From assembly GCA_035758845.1 (NCBI GenBank), contig DASTVZ010000172.1:1-64000 (forward strand): a DNA stretch of 64,000 nt. The letters are read 5' to 3'. Every line of letters starts with the position of its first letter. The first letter of the stretch is position 1. A model generated the notes under the pieces. That model did not search any database and was not told the DNA's origin. It saw only the letters and a list, made by a program, of their open reading frames with translations. This DNA is from JALZOC01 sp035758845 (GTDB taxonomy: Bacteria > Acidobacteriota > Vicinamibacteria > Vicinamibacterales > 2-12-FULL-66-21). Positions 35,442 through 43,700 of this stretch are shown in pieces. A program made the translations under genes and the position numbers.

Positions 35442-36131
35442 TTATCTCGCGTGTGCTCTGTTGGCTGGCTTCCGCGGCCGCATCTCCCGCGCGAGCTTCT
35501 TCAGGTCAGCTACGAAGCGCTCCATCTCTGCCCGGCGCGACTCATCGTCCGTGGCGCGAAGAATGGATGAGGGATGAACCGTCGCCATCACGAGCGGGGC
35601 AAGCGAAGACTCGACGAATTCGCCGCGTTGCTTGGACACCTTGAAACTCTTTCCGAGCAGCGCCTGTGCCGCCGTCGCACCGAGGCAAACAAGCGCTTGG
35701 GGACGTACGAGCGCGATCTCGGTCTCGAGCCATGGCCGGCACGCGCTGATTTCAGCGGCATTGGGCTTGGCGTGTATCCGCCGCTTCCCGCGCGGTTCCC
35801 ATTTGAAGTGTTTCACGACGTTCGTCACGTAGACAGATTCCCGATCGATGCCTGCCTCTTCGAGCGCGCGATCGAGCAGCTTTCCTGCCGGTCCGACGAA
35901 GGGATGACCGGCGAGATCCTCCGCGTCGCCAGGCTGCTCGCCGACGAGCATCAGGCGAGCCCCTCCCGGGCCTTCGCCGAAGACCGTCTGTGTTCCGCGC
36001 TTGTACAAGTCGCACGCCTTACAGCCGGCGGCAGTTTCAGCGACACTCTCTAATGTTGGCCGGTCAGGGATCAGGTTGGGCACCGGCTCGCCCGGTTTGG
36101 GCACCGATGATGGCCCGCGCCTCTTAGCCAT
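35442..36131 (-). CDS. udgX: UdgX-type uracil-DNA crosslinking glycosylase
   Basis: 229 residues. The uracil-DNA glycosylase fold has GEQPGD at 64-69 and the UdgX-specific loop RGKRRIH at 114-120, whose His in mycobacterial UdgX forms a covalent bond with the DNA at the uracil site. Four cysteines (C37, C40, C131, C149) fit the [4Fe-4S] cluster. HPSSI (186-190) is the second catalytic motif. The start is the ATG overlapping the queG stop (ATGGCTAA), which indicates coupling. UdgX is known from actinobacteria and scattered other bacteria, with a role in DNA repair or tolerance. Confidence 0.9.
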   Translation of the reverse strand: MAKRRGPSSVPKPGEPVPNLIPDRPTLESVAETAAGCKACDLYKRGTQTVFGEGPGGARLMLVGEQPGDAEDLAGHPFVGPAGKLLDRALEEAGIDRESVYVTNVVKHFKWEPRGKRRIHAKPNAAEISACRPWLETEIALVRPQALVCLGATAAQALLGKSFKVSKQRGEFVESSLAPLVMATVHPSSILRATDDESRRAEMERFVADLKKLAREMRPRKPANRAHAR

Positions 36132-37191
36132 TGAGTTTGTCGACAGCCCACGCGACGTGTTCCGCGACGAGCGGATCCCGGGCGGTTTCCTCGCGACTCG
36201 CAACAAGCGCGGCGGCTGCCACGGGATCGGCACTGTTTCCAAGCGCGACCGCGAGGTTGCGCCGTAACCGTTTCACACCCGCGCGTTTCATCGCGCTCCC
36301 CTTCAACAACGCCCGCAGCTCATCGTCCGATCGGTTCCACAAGTCGAGAAGTCCGGCGGCATCGAGACCTGGACGCGGTTGCCACTCCTGATCGGTGCTC
36401 TTTCCGATTCCAGGAGCGATGTTCCACGGACAGACTTCCTGGCAGATGTCGCACCCGTATGCGTGCTTGCCCACTGCCCCGCGGTGTTCGACAGGAATCG
36501 CACCCTTCAACTCAATCGTGAGGTACGAGAGACAGCGAGTGGCATCGAGTACGCCGGGGTCGACGAGCGCACCAGTCGGACACGCGTCCAGGCATCGCGC
36601 ACACGAGCCGCATTGATCGAATGCCGGCGCGTCAGGTTCAAGCGGCAGGCTGCAGATGATCTCGGACAGAAAAATCCAGGAGCCGAGATCTTCGTTGATG
36701 AGGCAGGTGTTCTTTCCGATCCATCCAAGTCCTGCATACTGCGCGTAGACGCGTTCCAGGACCGGTCCGGTGTCGACATACGCGCGCGCTTCGAACTCTT
36801 CATTCGAGATCTCCCGGAGACGCGCAATCAACTGTGCCAGTCGTTTTTCAATGACGACGTGGTAGTCGTCGCCCCATGCGTAACGTGCGATCGCGGCTCG
36901 TGTCGAGTCACCATCTTGATTGGAGTACGGACGATCGGTGTTGTAGACGATCCCGAGCGAGATCACGCACTGTGCAGAAGGCATCACCGCACGGACATCG
37001 GCGCGGCGGTCGGCGGTTCGATGCATGTAATGCATCTCCCCCGCATAACCGCGTGCCAGCCACTGGTGCAGAAAGGTCAGTTCCCGATGACTCTGCACCG
37101 GCGCGATGCCACAGAGGTCAAATCCAGCGGCGGTGGCCTCCGACTTGACGTCTGCCGGCGTCAACCTCCGCGCACCCTCGACAGACTCCAT
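36124..37191 (-). CDS. queG: Epoxyqueuosine reductase QueG
   Basis: 355 residues. N-terminal cobalamin-binding part (FDLCGIAPVQSHRELTFLHQ), the tRNA/cobalamin region (VLERVYAQYAGLGWIGKNTC), two [4Fe-4S] motifs (CGSCARCLDACPTGAL and CDICQEVCPWN) and a C-terminal HEAT-like helical domain (MKRAGVKRLRRNLAVALGN). QueG reduces epoxyqueuosine to queuosine in the wobble position of GUN tRNAs, with cobalamin. The ATG at 37191 is 7 nt after TATAAT on the minus strand. udgX overlaps its stop. acnA is 69 nt upstream. Confidence 0.95.
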   Translation of the reverse strand: MESVEGARRLTPADVKSEATAAGFDLCGIAPVQSHRELTFLHQWLARGYAGEMHYMHRTADRRADVRAVMPSAQCVISLGIVYNTDRPYSNQDGDSTRAAIARYAWGDDYHVVIEKRLAQLIARLREISNEEFEARAYVDTGPVLERVYAQYAGLGWIGKNTCLINEDLGSWIFLSEIICSLPLEPDAPAFDQCGSCARCLDACPTGALVDPGVLDATRCLSYLTIELKGAIPVEHRGAVGKHAYGCDICQEVCPWNIAPGIGKSTDQEWQPRPGLDAAGLLDLWNRSDDELRALLKGSAMKRAGVKRLRRNLAVALGNSADPVAAAALVASREETARDPLVAEHVAWAVDKLNG

Positions 37192-37259
37192 CGGATCGAT
37201 TATAGGCAAGAGGACTGTGTTAAAGTTCGTCGCGCCTGCCGGAGTCTGTACTTCAGCAA

Positions 37260-40001
37260 CTAAGCTTTCACCAGCTGCCTCACCACATACGGCAGAATGC
37301 CGCCGTTGCGGAATGCGACGAGCTCTTCGGGGGTATCGATACGTGCCGTGGCGGTGATGTCCTGAATGGAGCCGTCGGAACACGTCACGCGCACGGTCAC
37401 CACGCCACGCGGTGTCAGCGTCGCGCCCATGCCGAGCACATCGAAACGCTCGCGGCCGGTGATCTTCAGCGACGCCGCGTTCTCGCCGGTACGGAACTCG
37501 AGCGGCAGCACGCCCATGTTCACGAGATTGCTCCGATGGATACGCTCGAAGCTTTCGGCGATGACGGCCTTGACGCCGAGCAGCACTGTGCCCTTCGCGG
37601 CCCAATCGCGCGATGAGCCTGAACCGTACTCCTTGCCGGCGATGACGATGAGCGGCACCGTCGCGGCACGGTAACGGACCGAAGCGTCGTAGATCGTCAT
37701 GACCTCGCCATCCGGCAGCAGCGTCGTCCATCCGCCCTCTGTGCCTGGGGCGAGCTGATTGCGCAGCCGGATATTCGCGAACGTACCTCGCATCATGACT
37801 TCATGATTGCCGCGGCGCGCGCCGTACGAGTTGAAGTCAGCCGGCCTTACACCTTTCGAGATCAGATACTTGCCCGCGGGACTGTCGACAGGGATTGATC
37901 CTGCCGGCGAAATGTGATCGGTGGTGACGCTATCGCCAAGAACCGCGAGCGCGCGCGCGCCGACGATGTCGGATGGCGGCGTCGGTTCGAGCGTGAAGTT
38001 CTCGAAGAACGGCGGATTCCGGATGTAAGTGGAGGTGTCGTCCCACGCGAACCGCTCGCCCGTGGGGCTGGGCAACGAACGCCAACGTTCATCCCCGTCG
38101 AACACCGTCGCATATTTAGCGCGAAACATTTCCGACTTCACCGCCTTGAGCATCGTTTCCTGGATCTCGCGCTCAGGTGGCCAGATGTCTTTGAGGTAGA
38201 CCGATTGACCCGCCGGATCGGTTCCAAGAGGCTCGCTCGTCAAATCGATCTGCATGCGGCCGGCGAGTGCGTAGGCGACGACCAGCGGAGGTGACGCGAG
38301 ATAATTCGCCCGCACCTGCGACTGAATTCGCCCCTCGAAGTTGCGATTGCCACTCAGCACCGACGCGACGATCAGGTTTCGATCCTTGACGACGCTCGAA
38401 ACCGGTTCGGGAAGCGGACCGCTGTTGCCGATGCAAGTCGTGCACCCGTAGCCAACGATGTTGAAGCCGAGCTCGGCGAGGTATTCGAGGAGTCCTGATG
38501 CTTTGTAATACTCGGTGACAATGAGCGACCCGGGGGCCAAACTGGTTTTCACCCACGGCTTCACCTTCAACCCGCGCTTGACCGCATTACGCGCGAGCAA
38601 GCCGGCGCCAATCATGACGCTCGGGTTCGACGTATTGGTGCAGCTCGTAATCGCCGCGACGACCACCGATCCGTGGTCGAGTCCCTCCATGCCCGGAACG
38701 ACTTCCGTCGCCACCGCGGCCGCTGCCGGCTGCGCCGCGGGAGAACCGGTCTCTCCGGGCTTCTCCGGCGCGGCTTTCGGCCTGCGCTCGGTCAACATGA
38801 CATCGAGCGCCTGCTGGAATTTGTACTTCGACTGCCGCAACGACACGCGATCCTGCGGTCGCTTCGGTCCGGCGAGGCTCGGTTCGACGGTTGAAAGATC
38901 CAGTTCCAGCGTTGATGTGTAAACGGGATCGACCGAATGCCCCGTTCGGAACAGGCCCTGTTCCTTCGCATACGCCTCGACCAGCTGCACCTGCGTCTCG
39001 TCGCGGCCGGTGAGACGCAAATAGTCGAGCGTCATCTCGTCGATTGGACAAATCGCGATCGTCGCCCCGTACTCCGGCGACATGTTCCCCAGCGTCGCGC
39101 GATCGGCAATCGTCAGGAACTCGAGACCTGGGCCGTAGAACTCGACGAACTTGCCGACAACGCCGAATTTCCGGAGACGCTCGGTGATGGTGAGAACGAG
39201 GTCGGTCGCGGTCGCACCCTCGGGCAGACGATCGACGAGCCGGAATCCGACGACATCCGGGATCAGCATCGAAATTGGCTGGCCGAGCATGGCGGCCTCT
39301 GCCTCGATACCTCCCACACCCCATCCCACGACACCCAGGCCATTGACCATCGTCGTGTGCGAGTCGGTTCCGACGAGCGTGTCGGGATACGCGAGCGCCG
39401 TGCCTCCAGACAGCTCCTTGAAGACGACGCGTGCGAGGTACTCGAGGTTGACCTGGTGAACGATTCCAGTGTCGGGCGGCACGACACGGAAATTCTTGAA
39501 TGCTTCCTGGCCCCAGCGAAGAAATGTGTACCGCTCCTTGTTGCGTGCGAACTCCAGCGACGCGTTGAGATCCGCCGCGTTTCTCTCCGAATAGTGATCG
39601 ACCTGCACGGAGTGATCGATCACGAGTTCGACCGGCTGCAGCGGGTTGACCTTCTTCGGATCGCCGCCAAGCCGGACGATGCCGTCGCGCATCGCCGCGA
39701 GATCGACGACGGCGGGCACGCCGGTGAAGTCCTGCAACAGCACACGGGCGGGCGTGAACGCAATCTCTTTCTGCTCACCCGATGCGACGTTCCACCCCGC
39801 GAGTGTCTGAATGTGATCGGCGTGAACGAATCGGCCGTCCTCGCATCGCAAAAGATTCTCGAGCAAGATCTTGAGCGAATACGGCAACCGTGCGACCCCG
39901 CCGTATCCGGCGCGTTCGAGTGCCGGGAGACTGAAAAAATCGAAAGCCGAACCACCGGCCGAGAGCCGGGTCCGCGTGATGAACGAATTCTGGGAGGCCA
40001 T
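37260..40001 (-). CDS. acnA: Aconitate hydratase AcnA
   Basis: 913 residues, full length for aconitase A. Fe-S ligands in TSCTNTSNPSVMIGA and YGCTTCIGNSG; GTDSHTTMVNGLGVVGWGVG in the substrate site; C-terminal swivel domain with IAGKEYGSGSSRDWAAKGT. TCA-cycle enzyme (citrate to isocitrate), and, when the cluster is lost, a possible RNA-binding regulator as in E. coli and B. subtilis. A Pro/Ala-rich insertion around 470 (KAAPEKPGETGSPAAQPAAA) is unusual. The ATG at 40001 has GGAGG 10 nt upstream; earlier codons overlap the ABC permease gene. Confidence 0.96.
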   Translation of the reverse strand: MASQNSFITRTRLSAGGSAFDFFSLPALERAGYGGVARLPYSLKILLENLLRCEDGRFVHADHIQTLAGWNVASGEQKEIAFTPARVLLQDFTGVPAVVDLAAMRDGIVRLGGDPKKVNPLQPVELVIDHSVQVDHYSERNAADLNASLEFARNKERYTFLRWGQEAFKNFRVVPPDTGIVHQVNLEYLARVVFKELSGGTALAYPDTLVGTDSHTTMVNGLGVVGWGVGGIEAEAAMLGQPISMLIPDVVGFRLVDRLPEGATATDLVLTITERLRKFGVVGKFVEFYGPGLEFLTIADRATLGNMSPEYGATIAICPIDEMTLDYLRLTGRDETQVQLVEAYAKEQGLFRTGHSVDPVYTSTLELDLSTVEPSLAGPKRPQDRVSLRQSKYKFQQALDVMLTERRPKAAPEKPGETGSPAAQPAAAAVATEVVPGMEGLDHGSVVVAAITSCTNTSNPSVMIGAGLLARNAVKRGLKVKPWVKTSLAPGSLIVTEYYKASGLLEYLAELGFNIVGYGCTTCIGNSGPLPEPVSSVVKDRNLIVASVLSGNRNFEGRIQSQVRANYLASPPLVVAYALAGRMQIDLTSEPLGTDPAGQSVYLKDIWPPEREIQETMLKAVKSEMFRAKYATVFDGDERWRSLPSPTGERFAWDDTSTYIRNPPFFENFTLEPTPPSDIVGARALAVLGDSVTTDHISPAGSIPVDSPAGKYLISKGVRPADFNSYGARRGNHEVMMRGTFANIRLRNQLAPGTEGGWTTLLPDGEVMTIYDASVRYRAATVPLIVIAGKEYGSGSSRDWAAKGTVLLGVKAVIAESFERIHRSNLVNMGVLPLEFRTGENAASLKITGRERFDVLGMGATLTPRGVVTVRVTCSDGSIQDITATARIDTPEELVAFRNGGILPYVVRQLVKA

Positions 40002-40041
40002 CACCTGATCATCCTCCAGCCTGCGCGGGGAGTGCAACTCT

Positions 40042-41577
40042 TCAACGATCGCGACGTAGAAATTCTCTCGCCACGTCAGCCGCATCGCGATGATCCGCAT
40101 CGACCGCGCGATTCATGCGTCGCATATCGGCGACGCTGATGTGGCCTGACAGACCGGCCAGTGCATTTTTCACCTCCGGGCGCGCGAGCAGCACTGACGA
40201 TCGCGCGACCACTGCGGCATCGTACGGAGGAAAGTAGTGGCGGTCATCCTCGAGCATCGTGAAGCCGTAGGCATCGATCAGACCACTGGTCGCGTCGCCG
40301 GCAATCAGATCCACCTGCCGTTCCGCGAGGGCGCGGTAGATCAGTGAAAGATCCATGGCGGTCGGCGGTCGCGCAAAGTGCAGCCCGTAGGTTCGCGCCA
40401 GCCCAGGATAGCCGTCCTGACGCTCGAGGAACTCGTACCCGAACCCGGCGCGCCACGAGGGCGCAAACGCCGCAGCCTGGGACAGATTGCGCACGCCCAA
40501 ACGGCTGGCGTCATCCCCGCGGATCAACATCGCGAACGTGTTCTCGAATCCCAGCGGATCCAGCAACGCGAGCCCGCCGGCCGCGTATCGCGCCTTGACC
40601 GCCTCGAACACGCGGCGAGAATCGGTGTCGACCGGCAGATGAAAGATCGCCGTCTGTGCCGTGCCCGTGTATTCGACATACGCGTCGATGTCGCCGGAAC
40701 GCACGGCGCGATCGCAGATGAACGTGCCCCCCAGGTTCAGCCGGCGTTCGACTCGCAATCCGGTACGGCTTTCGATCGTCTGCGCCACGATCTCGCCGAG
40801 GATGATCTGTTCGGTGAAGTTCTTCGACCCGATGCGAATGACGTCGTTGGATCGTCGCGCCGATATCGCGAGTACGCCGGCGGTTGCCGCCACCAGCAGA
40901 ATCATTACCGCTGCTGCCGCGCGCAGCCGTCGGCGATGGGCGCCGCGGAAATCCTTCAACCCTCGTTCGACCAGCGTCAATGCGCCATCGATCGTGAGGG
41001 CGAGCAGCGCCGAAGGAATGGCTCCCGCAAGAATGACGGTGGAGTCGACCATCGACAAGCCGCGAAAGATATATTCACCGAACCCTCCGGCTCCGACGGC
41101 TGCGGCGATGGTTGCCGTTCCTACGCCGATGACCGCCGCGACGCGGATGCCGGCAACGATTGACGGTAATGCCAGCGGCAGTTCGACTCGCCGCATCAAC
41201 TGCCCCGGCGTCATTCCCATTGCCGTGCCCGCTTCGATCAGCACACGATCGATGGATCTGAGACCGGCGGTGGTCGTCCGGACAATTGGCAAGAGCGCGT
41301 AGAGAATCAAAACGAAGATCGCGACGCGGGCCCCAAGGCCGCCGATAAGCGGAAGCGGCAACAAAAAGCCGAACATCGCCAGGCTCGGAATCGTCTGCAC
41401 GACGTTGGCAAGCCAGACGATTGGTGCGCCGATACGGGGCCGGCGTGCGGCAAGCACTCCAACGGGAACGCCGACTGCAATCGCGACCAGCGTCGACGCG
41501 CAAACGAGCACCACGTGCTGACCAAGCAACGTGAAAAACTCGTTCGCATGCGTGCGCCAGAACTGGAACAAGGTCAT
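40042..41577 (-). CDS. Osmoprotectant-type ABC importer: permease fused to substrate-binding domain
   Basis: 511 residues. Residues 1-210 are an ABC permease with the EAA-like GTAMGMTPGQLMRRVELPLA; a single helix (AAAAVMILLVAATAGVLAI) then links to a periplasmic binding domain (about 235-505) of the glycine-betaine/choline type: IRIGSKNFTEQIILGEIVAQ, LGGTFICDRAVRSGDIDAYVEYTG and LIAGDATSGLIDAYG. This matches OpuCB-OpuCC-type fusions that import betaine, carnitine or choline. The start overlaps the ATPase stop (ATGA). Ligand identity is inference; the aromatic cage would need modelling. Confidence 0.9.
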   Translation of the reverse strand: MTLFQFWRTHANEFFTLLGQHVVLVCASTLVAIAVGVPVGVLAARRPRIGAPIVWLANVVQTIPSLAMFGFLLPLPLIGGLGARVAIFVLILYALLPIVRTTTAGLRSIDRVLIEAGTAMGMTPGQLMRRVELPLALPSIVAGIRVAAVIGVGTATIAAAVGAGGFGEYIFRGLSMVDSTVILAGAIPSALLALTIDGALTLVERGLKDFRGAHRRRLRAAAAVMILLVAATAGVLAISARRSNDVIRIGSKNFTEQIILGEIVAQTIESRTGLRVERRLNLGGTFICDRAVRSGDIDAYVEYTGTAQTAIFHLPVDTDSRRVFEAVKARYAAGGLALLDPLGFENTFAMLIRGDDASRLGVRNLSQAAAFAPSWRAGFGYEFLERQDGYPGLARTYGLHFARPPTAMDLSLIYRALAERQVDLIAGDATSGLIDAYGFTMLEDDRHYFPPYDAAVVARSSVLLARPEVKNALAGLSGHISVADMRRMNRAVDADHRDAADVAREFLRRDR

Positions 41578-42347
41578 GGGCGCGGGCCCAACACTGCGGC
41601 CGCTTCAATAAGCGGCTCGAGAAGCGGACGGACGCGAGCATCATTCGATCGCGCCACGGATGCGGGTTCCCCGACGACCGCCAGCACACCATCGGCCAAC
41701 ACGCCAACGTGCGTCGCGAGCGCAAACGCTTCGGCCATGTCGTGCGTGACCAGGACCACCGTCTTCCGCACCCGCTCCTGAATCCGGCGAAACTCGCGGT
41801 GAATCTCTGCTCGCGTCACCGGATCGAGGGCGCCAAACGGCTCGTCCATCAAAAGAATGGGTGGATCAGCGGCGAGGGCTCGCGCGACTCCCACTCGTTG
41901 CCGCTGACCGCCCGACAACTGATCAGGACGCCGGCCGGCGTAATCTTTTGGGTCGAGCCCGACCAGTTCGAGGAGCTCTGTGACGCGCCGATCGACTCGT
42001 GCGTCATCCCAGCCCAGCAGCCGGGGGACCGTCGCGATGTTCTCTCCAATGGTCAGGTGTGGGAAAAGGCCTACCTCCTGCATCACATAGCCAGCTCGTC
42101 GCCTGAGCTCAAACCGATCCCACGCGGGCGTCGGCCGCGATTCAACCATCACCTCACCCGAGTCCGGAACGAGGAGCCGATTGATCAGTTTCAGGATCGT
42201 GCTCTTGCCTGCCCCGCTTCGCCCGACGAGAGCGAGCGTGTCCCCGGCGGCGATCTCGAGCGAGAACCCGCGAAGCACCGGTTGCACGCCTCGCGAGAAA
42301 TGGACATCGCGGAACATGATCGCACTGGCTCGACCAGAGTCATTCAC
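41574..42347 (-). CDS. Osmoprotectant-type ABC importer ATPase
   Basis: About 257 residues. Walker A VGRSGAGKST, Q-loop VMQEVGLFPHL, signature LSGGQRQRVGVARALAADPP, Walker B ILLMDEPFGALD and H-loop VTHDM. The OpuCA/ProV-type pattern TRAEIHREF follows Walker B. No C-terminal CBS domains, so no nucleotide-gated osmosensing of the OpuA kind. The start is uncertain: GTG at 42347 lies 6 nt after TACAGT, fitting a leaderless message; ATG at 42317 (MFRDVHF) is the alternative. Its promoter faces away from the small-protein operon at 42407. Confidence 0.88.
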   Translation of the reverse strand: MNDSGRASAIMFRDVHFSRGVQPVLRGFSLEIAAGDTLALVGRSGAGKSTILKLINRLLVPDSGEVMVESRPTPAWDRFELRRRAGYVMQEVGLFPHLTIGENIATVPRLLGWDDARVDRRVTELLELVGLDPKDYAGRRPDQLSGGQRQRVGVARALAADPPILLMDEPFGALDPVTRAEIHREFRRIQERVRKTVVLVTHDMAEAFALATHVGVLADGVLAVVGEPASVARSNDARVRPLLEPLIEAAAVLGPRP

Positions 42348-42406
42348 GGCTCGACTGTACTTCAACTCGGGTACACGGTTTGCGACTGGACCGGTGGAGG
42401 TCAACG

Positions 42407-42664
42407 ATGGCGGATAAAGACACGCCGAACCGCGCCGCGAACAAGGACAAAGCCGAAGGTGAACGGTGGCAGTCAGAGGAAGGTGTGATTCCGAATTCCG
42501 AGAGCAGCACCGACCGCCGATATAAAGACGACGATGGCGACAACGCTGGCGGCATCACCAACCGCCCGATCGGTGAAGAGATCGACAATCAAAACGCGCT
42601 GCCAGACCGGGGACGGTCGCAGGATGACGAGCAGGTTCGCAATAACGAGGATGTTGAGCGATGA
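42407..42664 (+). CDS. Small hydrophilic protein, uncharacterised
   Basis: 85 residues. Start MADKDTPNRAANKDKAEGER, overall rich in Asp, Glu, Arg, Asn and Gly, with almost no hydrophobic residues and probably disordered. A perfect GGAGG is 6 nt before the ATG, one of the strongest translational signals here. The stop overlaps the next gene (ATGA). Hydrophilin-like composition beside an osmolyte transporter suggests a desiccation/osmotic role, but this is only inference. Confidence 0.65.
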   Translation: MADKDTPNRAANKDKAEGERWQSEEGVIPNSESSTDRRYKDDDGDNAGGITNRPIGEEIDNQNALPDRGRSQDDEQVRNNEDVER

Positions 42665-42942
42665 CCGACTATCCTGGCGGCCGCAGAAACCCGCCCGACG
42701 ACCCGACAGATGAACCAGCGTCGGATCCGGTCCCAACCGGTGACGACGTTGTGAACCGTCACCGGCGTGGACACGACACGCCCAGGCAATACGAAAAACC
42801 TGGAGACAGATCGGGATCCGTTGACCGTCCCTCGACGGGCTCGGGATGCCCTGAGCTTGTCGAAGGACGGGATCCGGGATCCGGTGCCGCGCACGGAGCC
42901 CACAGGGCGCGACCCGTTGTCCGGGATCTGGGATCCGAATAG
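42661..42942 (+). CDS. Small hydrophilic protein whose 3' end is repeat-derived
   Basis: 93 residues. The N-terminal half (MTDYPGGRRNPPDDPTDEPA and on to about residue 50) has the same Asp/Pro/Arg-rich style as the preceding protein, and its ATGA overlap suggests coupling. The C-terminal half (VDRPSTGSGCPELVEGRDPG, then GSGAAHG) is a plain translation of the GGATCC/CCCTTCGACAAGCTCAGGG repeat. The original stop has probably been lost to repeat insertion, so the real functional end is unknown. Confidence 0.45.
   Translation: MTDYPGGRRNPPDDPTDEPASDPVPTGDDVVNRHRRGHDTPRQYEKPGDRSGSVDRPSTGSGCPELVEGRDPGSGAAHGAHRARPVVRDLGSE
42812..42937. repeat. Composite GGATCC plus Fin-type palindrome, copy 2 (inverted)
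   Basis: GGATCC at 42814-42819, then CCGTCCCTCGACGGGCTCGGG...CCTGAGCTTGTCGAAGGACGG (42825-42870), then CGGGATCCGGGATCC words and further ATCC words to 42937. The palindrome is nearly the reverse complement of 32086-32130, and both copies carry GGATCC on both sides, so the pair forms one composite repeat unit. Confidence 0.75.
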
Positions 42943-42983
42943 TGAACCTTCGCCTGAAGGCGGAAGCCAGGTGTGTCGCTCGG

Positions 42984-43700
42984 TCAGAATAGATACGCTA
43001 TCGAACCCGCGACCGTTGGCACGGTGCGCGTCGTGTCGCTGGAATCAGCGCCGCCGGTCCGCCGCGAGATGCCCGCCTCCGCGCGCACGCCGAATCTGTG
43101 CTTTCCTTGCCCGAACCAGTAATGCAGCCCACCGCCGACATGAAACTCGCGACCCGTTTCGATCACTTCGTTCTTGTCGTGAGCGTCGCGAAGGTAACCT
43201 CCACCACCGAGAACAAAGGGCACGCCCTTTCCTCCCCCAAACGATGCACCCGTGAGATGGAACAACGCCGATCCGTCGATGATGAGACGGGTCAATGTTT
43301 CGGTTGCGGTAATGTCCGGCGCGGACTCGGCATCGCCGGTCAGGCGCGTCGAAATACCGGGACGCGCCACGAGTACGCCGCCTTCGATCGACAACGACGC
43401 CGCGAGATACGCGCCCAGCCTGCCCTGCAATCCGGGTGAGGCGTCGGCTCGAGAACTCGAGGAGAACAACACGAAGGGACCGGTGCCGGTCCCGGTGTTT
43501 CGTGTTTCTTCAGCAGATGTGGACCCGAGGTCGTAACCGCCTGACCACACGGCTCCGCCGCTGATTTCCAAATTGCCACGGTGAGGAATGTCGGACCCGA
43601 TGTAGACCTGGGCGGCGGCCGAATGTGGAGAAGCGCTCCACACAAGAACGAGAAACGAAGTGACGTGAAGCAGTCGCACGATCCGTGTGGGGCGAATCAT
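42984..43700 (-). CDS. Outer-membrane beta-barrel-like protein, uncharacterised
   Basis: 238 residues. Signal peptide ending SAAAQ; alternating beta-strand patterns (NLEISGGAVWSGGYDLGS, LQGRLGAYLAASLSIEGG, REFHVGGGLHYWFG, HRFGVRAEAGISRR) and a terminal Phe (VAGSIAYLF), as in small barrels inserted by BamA. The ATG overlaps the matrixin gene stop (ATGA), so the two are translationally coupled. Function unknown; a secretion or anchoring role for the peptidase is possible. Confidence 0.7.
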   Translation of the reverse strand: MIRPTRIVRLLHVTSFLVLVWSASPHSAAAQVYIGSDIPHRGNLEISGGAVWSGGYDLGSTSAEETRNTGTGTGPFVLFSSSSRADASPGLQGRLGAYLAASLSIEGGVLVARPGISTRLTGDAESAPDITATETLTRLIIDGSALFHLTGASFGGGKGVPFVLGGGGYLRDAHDKNEVIETGREFHVGGGLHYWFGQGKHRFGVRAEAGISRRTGGADSSDTTRTVPTVAGSIAYLF

